From Desmodesmus armatus (taxonomy: Eukaryota; Chlorophyta; Chlorophyceae; Sphaeropleales; Scenedesmaceae): a stretch of DNA of 64,000 nt. This document shows, in pieces, positions 59,501-64,000 of this stretch. Positions within the stretch are counted from its first letter, which is position 1, and the number at the start of each line of letters is the position of its first letter. Below the pieces are notes generated by a model. It was given only the letters and a program-made list of their open reading frames with translations. It was not told the origin of the DNA and made no database searches. The stretch is from assembly GCA_007449985.2 (NCBI GenBank), contig VIIQ02000218.1, positions 62,001 to 126,000 on the forward strand, written 5' to 3'. Position numbers and translations under genes: made by a program.

Positions 59501-62453
59501 TTGAAGGGGGCGCAACAGCCAGGCGCAATAGTTCAGCAGAGGAACAGCGATTGAGCATTGTGACTTAATGATGGCTTGTGTGGTTTGGGCTACAAAGCAG
59601 GTAGTGTGCACGCAGGGTGGCAAGGGCGGTCAGTGGGTCCTGGGCATGACGACCGTCGAGCGCTGCACCGCAGCTGCTCTTGCAACAGCAAACTCACTGA
59701 CAACACAATGGCGGTGATGCTGCTTAGGTCAGGAGCAGCAGCGGTTGCACTCCCTTCCCAGGTTCAACCATAGGCTGTGTCCTGCCCACGCTGAACCCTG
59801 GAACCTTGTGATTGTGTGCACCGCTTGACAGACTGCAGTTCAACCCCATGGCCATGGCCGCGCCCCCCCTGCGGCAGATTGCGCCATGGCCAGACAAGCA
59901 GCCCCAAATAGCGGCCACTGTACCTTGACATGTCCACTGTCGCCGTCCCCCAGGCGGCGATCCACATGCTGCTTGTCATGTCGTTGCCGCGAGCCACCAC
60001 CGCCGCCGCCTGCACTAGAGCCGCCACCTTGCCCAGCATAGTCTCCAGGCTCTTCAAGCTGCTGCTGCTGCTGCTCCTCCTCCTCCTCCTCCTCCTCAGA
60101 ACCCTTGCGTGGGATGCGTCTGAACTGCCTGTGCAGGGTGTGTTTGCTGGAGCTGTAGCTGTCATCAGGCTGGGGCCTTGCTGGGCCTGGGGCTGTCTGG
60201 TGGGAGTTGGGGGCATCGTCATCATCACTGGAGACTTCCTGCACAGGGAGGGCAGGGGCAAAACAGGGTGACAGGATGATTTGAATGGGACGGCCTTGAA
60301 ATGTTGCTCGCTTGACAGATGCGGCAGGCCTAGCTGTACTATCACACGTCAATACCCACCCTCCCGGACGCACGTGTAGTGCTGCTAAACTATGAGTCGG
60401 TCATGGTAGTGTGCTGTTGAATGCCGTGTGCACATCTGCGCATGTATGCATGCCTGCTTCACCCTCCCAAACAGACCTGATCCCTTGCACAGACAGATTG
60501 CCTGGCAGGCTGCAGCCTGCAACCAGGGGTTTGAGCCCCAAACCAATCGCCTGCATACCTTGCTGCGGTAGCTGTTGGGCGCCTTTGGCCTGGGGCTGGG
60601 GTCATAGGCCTGCCGTTGGTCAGGGCTTGGATAGTCGTCCTGCAAACCACACACACCGTGCAGCATTCACTTGCCTGGCATACGCTGGCGAAGCAGCTGC
60701 TACATGCATTCTTGCCCAATAGGAAGCGTGAGTAACATGCTGCTGCTGCTGCTGCGGCATGTGGTAATGGTGCTGTTGTTTAGCACGGCATGTATCGTGC
60801 AAAATAATATGCTACACGAGCTACTTCTGACAAAATGCTGCTGGGCCACCCAGTGCTGCTACTGCTGCTGGTGGTAGTGGTGTACCAAATGCCGCTGCCA
60901 ACTGTGCGGCATCAGGTGTGTGGCTTGTGTTTCTGCTACCACTGCACAATCGTCCCAGCAAGCACACCTGTGCGTAATGCTTGTCTTTCCCCTGCTGCTT
61001 GTAGTAGCTGTCTTGGCCCTTGTTGCTTCCACCGCGCTTGGACTGCTGCTGCTGCTGCTGTTCCCTGCTGGCGTAGTCCTCGTTGCGTTGCTGCTGCGGC
61101 GGCTGCTGCTGCTGCTGCCGCTGCTGCTTGGGCTTCTCCCAGCTGTGATCTCCATCTTCCTCCACCTCCTCCTCATAGCCCCCGTTCTTCGCATCCTCCC
61201 TGGGGCCTCGACTGCCCCTACTGTGGTAGTTACTGTTGCTGTCATGGCCCTCCCTCTGGTGGTACTGATCGTCCAGAGGGTCAGCGCCATCCCGGCTCTT
61301 GCTGTGGTCAATGAGGCCAATGCCCTCGTACCCGTCAAGAGGGGTGAACTTTGGGCCCTGCTGCTGGTGTTCTTCCTGCTGCTGTTCATGCTGATCTTCC
61401 TCCTCTTGCTGCTCGTCTTGCTCTCCATACTGCTTGCAGTTTCTGGGGACAATGTCAGCAAAGTTGAAGCAGCCGGGATCCTGCACATTACAGCACACCG
61501 CAGCATGACACACACGGCACAGCGCGCAGCATGCTATAGATCAGCACAGCAAAAAGCGTCACAATGCAGTGCCTGACACACTGTAGGCATGCTGATGTTT
61601 GTTTCTAGCAGCAGCAGTGAGGGTGAGAGGCGAGGGTTGCTGCTGCTTGTGGTGCTGACTTTGTTTTGTACTCTGCCACGGGCCCAAGCAGAGCAAACCA
61701 CAGAACTCAGGCACTTTGCTGAGGGGGCTGCTTGGGAAGCACTTAGTAACCCTGCGCTTGAGGCATTCAAAGGGTCGTGTTGAGACCTCTGATGCCCAGC
61801 AGAGGCTCCGCTGTGGCTGCGTGGGCTTCTGGCTTTCAGTTGGAGTGTCAATTGCACCTGCTTGCTGCCAGTTGGCATAGGCAGCGGGAGCACCAGCTCT
61901 GTGACAAACTTAGGCACGCACTCCGGCATCAGGGGTTCCCCTGAGGGTGGCGCACGCACTGCAGCAGCAGCAGGTCGTGACATCAAACCATTCAATTCAG
62001 GGTCTTGCTGCATCAGGCTCGAATTGGGGGGAGGCCAGAACAGGTTGGTATGGCGGTGCTGTATGGTGCAGTTGCTTGCATGCTGGAATTGCACTCATTG
62101 TCTGTGCACGTAAGGACGTGTGCTGCAGTTCAGTACTGCACACTGTAGTCAAACCGGCATATGCTGGCAAATGAGTGTCACATAGCCCATTGTAACAGAT
62201 TCAAGTATGTAATCGCACGTACCATGCAAGAAATATGTGCAGTCGTGCAAGCAGGCAATGGCGCAGGTGTGCTGTCTGTAAACCCACCTCCCACCACCAT
62301 GTTGCTGCTGCCCGTGGTGCTGCTGCTACTATCTGAGAACTTCTGGCGTAAATCTGGTCTAGGCTTCCATGAAAGAGGTTCATGAGCTTGGGCACCGTGC
62401 AGTGCAAGCAACAGCACCACCACCCCAACCAGATTCCAGGCTGGCTGTCCCAT
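50587..62453 (-). CDS. Secreted CotA/bilirubin-oxidase-like multicopper oxidase with altered copper sites
   Basis: Twenty-six exons keep phase from ATG 62453 to TAA 50587 and give about 1493 residues. Exons: 62453-62288, 62003-61858, 61480-60968, 60639-60559, 60238-59924, 59472-58623, 58306-58159, 57904-57844, 57596-57480, 57054-56966, 56706-56658, 56323-56231, 56002-55863, 55440-55412, 55222-55160, 54902-54643, 54476-54400, 54249-54138, 53859-53796, 53449-53352, 53065-52901, 52576-52543, 52371-52150, 51648-51614, 51462-51095 and 50773-50587. A signal peptide (WNLVGVVVLLLALHGAQA) precedes FVTELVLPLPMP; a Gln/acidic low-complexity block (about 105-685) interrupts domain 1. Family segments follow: PAFTIEA, HVHG (844-847), HDN (920-922), ELPLVIQDR, YRLRLLNG, LLLGPAERYD, EEWDIINLT, HPIHVHG (1299-1305) and WGSTQLEHKDN (1430-1440), where WHCHILEHEDN is usual. 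The type 1 Cys and adjacent His are absent, so normal laccase chemistry is doubtful. The 51648-51614/51462 junction is the least certain. Confidence 0.85.
55313..55380 (+). mobile_element. Retroelement 3' tail inside a multicopper oxidase intron
   Basis: ATGAGCCTTGTTAGCTCCCTACGGGAAGTTCAGGC followed by CCATGTAACAGTAACAGT matches the 3' end of the 46 kb element. It lies in the intron between exons 55440-55412 and 55222-55160, in the orientation opposite to the host gene. Here the hairpin arms have diverged. Confidence 0.65.
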
Positions 62454-63149
62454 GCTGTAACGTCAATGGAGATGCTGCTTTGCGTACTGCATTTTGGTTG
62501 TGTCGACAAGTACTGTCAATGTCTCGGCGGGGAGTTGAGAACGAGACCAGCTGTTTATTGCTTGAACGGAACGGAACGGTTGTCAACCGTCCAGGCATCC
62601 TCAGGACCATCACTTCTTTGCTTGCCCGAAGCATCAACACGACTGTCCTTGTGTAGCCTGAAGCTTCGCATACCTGTCTCAGCAGTGCTCTCCCTGCTGC
62701 AGCTGTGTTGGAGTGGTTGCCACCCGTGTACATCAGTCTCTGGATGCCGGCTTACGACCACAGTAGCAGCAATGCATTGTAAGCATCAACATCAGTTCTG
62801 AGTTGCCTCAACACCGCAGCTAGCAAGGTGGGCTCCATGCCAGGCGTAGGGCAGCAATGCTGCCAGGCTGGCGGGCCACCTGTCACTGCAGCCTCAATTG
62901 GCCTCTGGGGGCAGGTTCATGGCTTCAAAAAAGTCTTGTCTTGCATCATACGATTGTACAGCACACTCAATCTCCTGCATGCGCTGCTTCGGCAAATAGT
63001 CTTTGGGCGGGAGCTGGAAGGGGGGTGTCAACATTGTCTTCCTGTTGTGTTGGTGCATGCCAACCATGGCTGAACAATGATCATAGGTTTAGGTCTACTA
63101 TCCACTACGTGAGGCGTGCACAATTTCTGTATGTGCTGTATCCTGCAGG
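62454..63149. promoter_or_regulatory. Divergent region between multicopper oxidase and F-box/LRR genes
   Basis: The two genes point away from each other, so this 0.7-kb interval should carry both promoters. An AG acceptor (CTGCAG) directly before 63149 suggests that the F-box/LRR gene may have an untranslated or short first exon inside this interval. No TATA box is obvious. Confidence 0.4.
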
Positions 63150-64000
63150 ATGCCAGGCAAACACGGCTCCATGCTGCTGGACCTGCCGGACCCCTGCCTG
63201 CTGGCAGTGATGCGTGAGCTAGCAGAGGACGACCAGCACAGCCTCTTCAACGCTGCCAGGGCGCACAGCAGGCTGCGCCAGCTGACTATACCAGCGCTGT
63301 GCAGCATCGTAGTGCAGGCCCTAGAGCAGCAGCAGGCGGACAGCGTGTTGCAGTACCTTCGCAAGCATGGTCAGCACATGGACAGCGTCGTGCTGTGGGG
63401 GTCCTGGGCAGAAACTATCACCCTGCAGGATATGCCGCCACTCCTGCAGCTGACAAACCTGCAGTTCTTGGGCGTGCGCCTGCAGCTGCGGCCTGGGAAC
63501 GGCTTCCAGGGCGTGCTGGGGGCTGCTGCTCCTGCAGAAGCGCCACCCCTCAAGCAGCTCAAGCTCCTGCGCTGCGCGCTGCTTGATGGGGAGGCGGCGC
63601 TGGCAGCAGCACTGTCGCTGCTGCCTGCGCTTGAGCACCTCGAAATCAGCAAGCACCCCATGCAGGGCGAGTGCCTGCAGTTCCTAGCTGACGTCTTTGC
63701 AGCGGACTTGCAGCAGCTGACACACCTGACACTGCATGGGGTCACCCTGCAAGGGCCAAGCCAACAGGCCTTGCAGGAGTGGCGGGGGCTGTCGCGGCTT
63801 GAGAGCCTAGACCTTGCGCAGCACATGTTTGCGCCTGAAAGGTACACCATCCCCGCCAGCTTGCTGCAGAGCGCACACCATCTAACGCGGATGGTCCTGA
63901 AGGATTTCGCGTCAGAGCCAGGTGTCTTGGCAGGCAAGACGAGGCTACAGCACCTGAATGTTTCCATCAGCTGGGACACGGTGGTTCAGGGTACGTGGGC
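63150..64000 (+). CDS. F-box/leucine-rich-repeat protein (3' end missing)
   Basis: The frame is open from ATG 63150 to the window edge. The N-terminus reads as an F-box-like segment (LDLPDPCLLAVMRELAED, then SLFNAARAHSRLRQL), the part that would bind SKP1 in an SCF ubiquitin ligase. It is followed by leucine-rich repeats (LLQLTNLQFLGVRL, LKQLKLLRCALLDGE, LPALEHLEISKH, LTHLTLHGVTLQG, LSRLESLDLAQH, LTRMVLKDF, LQHLNVSIS) of variable length. A GTACGT near 63991 may be the donor of the first intron. Such F-box/LRR genes form large families in Sphaeropleales and related algae; that link is from general knowledge. The bases before the ATG look like an acceptor, so coding could begin in an upstream exon. 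Confidence 0.75.
   Translation, partial: MPGKHGSMLLDLPDPCLLAVMRELAEDDQHSLFNAARAHSRLRQLTIPALCSIVVQALEQQQADSVLQYLRKHGQHMDSVVLWGSWAETITLQDMPPLLQLTNLQFLGVRLQLRPGNGFQGVLGAAAPAEAPPLKQLKLLRCALLDGEAALAAALSLLPALEHLEISKHPMQGECLQFLADVFAADLQQLTHLTLHGVTLQGPSQQALQEWRGLSRLESLDLAQHMFAPERYTIPASLLQSAHHLTRMVLKDFASEPGVLAGKTRLQHLNVSISWDTVVQGTW

Noticed and set aside
60920..61576. Plus-strand frame rich in Leu/Val that looks like several membrane helices
   Set aside because: It is the antisense of the Gln/Glu-rich exon of the multicopper oxidase, where CAG/GAG read backward as CTG/CTC (Leu).
1..64000. CRISPR arrays, rRNA or tRNA genes
   Set aside because: The tandem repeats seen are microsatellites, minisatellites or coding repeats without spacer structure; I found no convincing tRNA cloverleaf or rRNA sequence by reading, though a covariance-model scan was not possible.

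Overview
The window looks like nuclear DNA of a green alga. The coding exons are CAG/GCN-rich and full of Gln, Ala and Gly runs. The genes carry many short GT-AG introns (about 60-500 nt). The gene content also fits: a plant-type BIN4 homologue, a TANGO2 homologue, a KDZ-type DNA transposon with a Ulp1 protease domain, an algal F-box/LRR gene, and small secreted Cys-rich proteins. A chlorophyte (Chlorophyceae, perhaps Sphaeropleales) is my best guess; the order is inferred, not shown. No prokaryotic operon, rRNA, CRISPR array or convincing tRNA was seen. All gene models were assembled by hand from reading frames, splice sites and phase agreement.

Layout. 1-5959 (+): 3' part of a gene for a Gln/Ala/Gly-rich protein with a CCCH-like finger and an RGG tract. 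5960-11950: gene-poor, with scattered exon-like fragments and repeats. 11952-18764 (-): KDZ transposase gene ending in a Ulp1 protease domain, with one apparent frameshift. 18765-22022: no gene seen. 22023-24755 (-): secreted beta-rich protein. 26898-32205 (-): large unrecognised, probably helical-repeat protein with a basic N-terminus. 33360-36385 (-): TANGO2 homologue. 36800-39886 (+): BIN4/MIDGET-like DNA topoisomerase VI accessory protein, divergent from TANGO2. 40988-42159 (+): secreted Cys-rich protein. 43714-44629 and 46907-47790 (+): two paralogous secreted, probably GPI-anchored Cys-rich proteins, separated by a 5'-truncated non-LTR retrotransposon (about 44737-46287). 50587-62453 (-): a 26-exon gene for a secreted CotA/bilirubin-oxidase-like multicopper oxidase of about 1493 residues. 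63150-64000 (+): start of an F-box/LRR gene that runs off the window.

The most interesting object is the multicopper oxidase. Every exon phase agrees and the three-domain cupredoxin fold is recognisable, but the canonical WHCHILEHE copper motif reads W-GST-QLEHK. The type 1 copper cysteine and both flanking histidines are therefore absent, and a second motif reads HDN instead of HDH. A low-complexity block of nearly 590 residues also interrupts the first cupredoxin domain. This could be a repurposed or copper-poor secreted oxidase relative. Other points of interest are tandem relics of an exon in the BIN4 gene, a GC-AG intron in the TANGO2 gene, a TTC expansion in one Cys-rich paralogue, and several copies of a short retrotransposon 3' tail.
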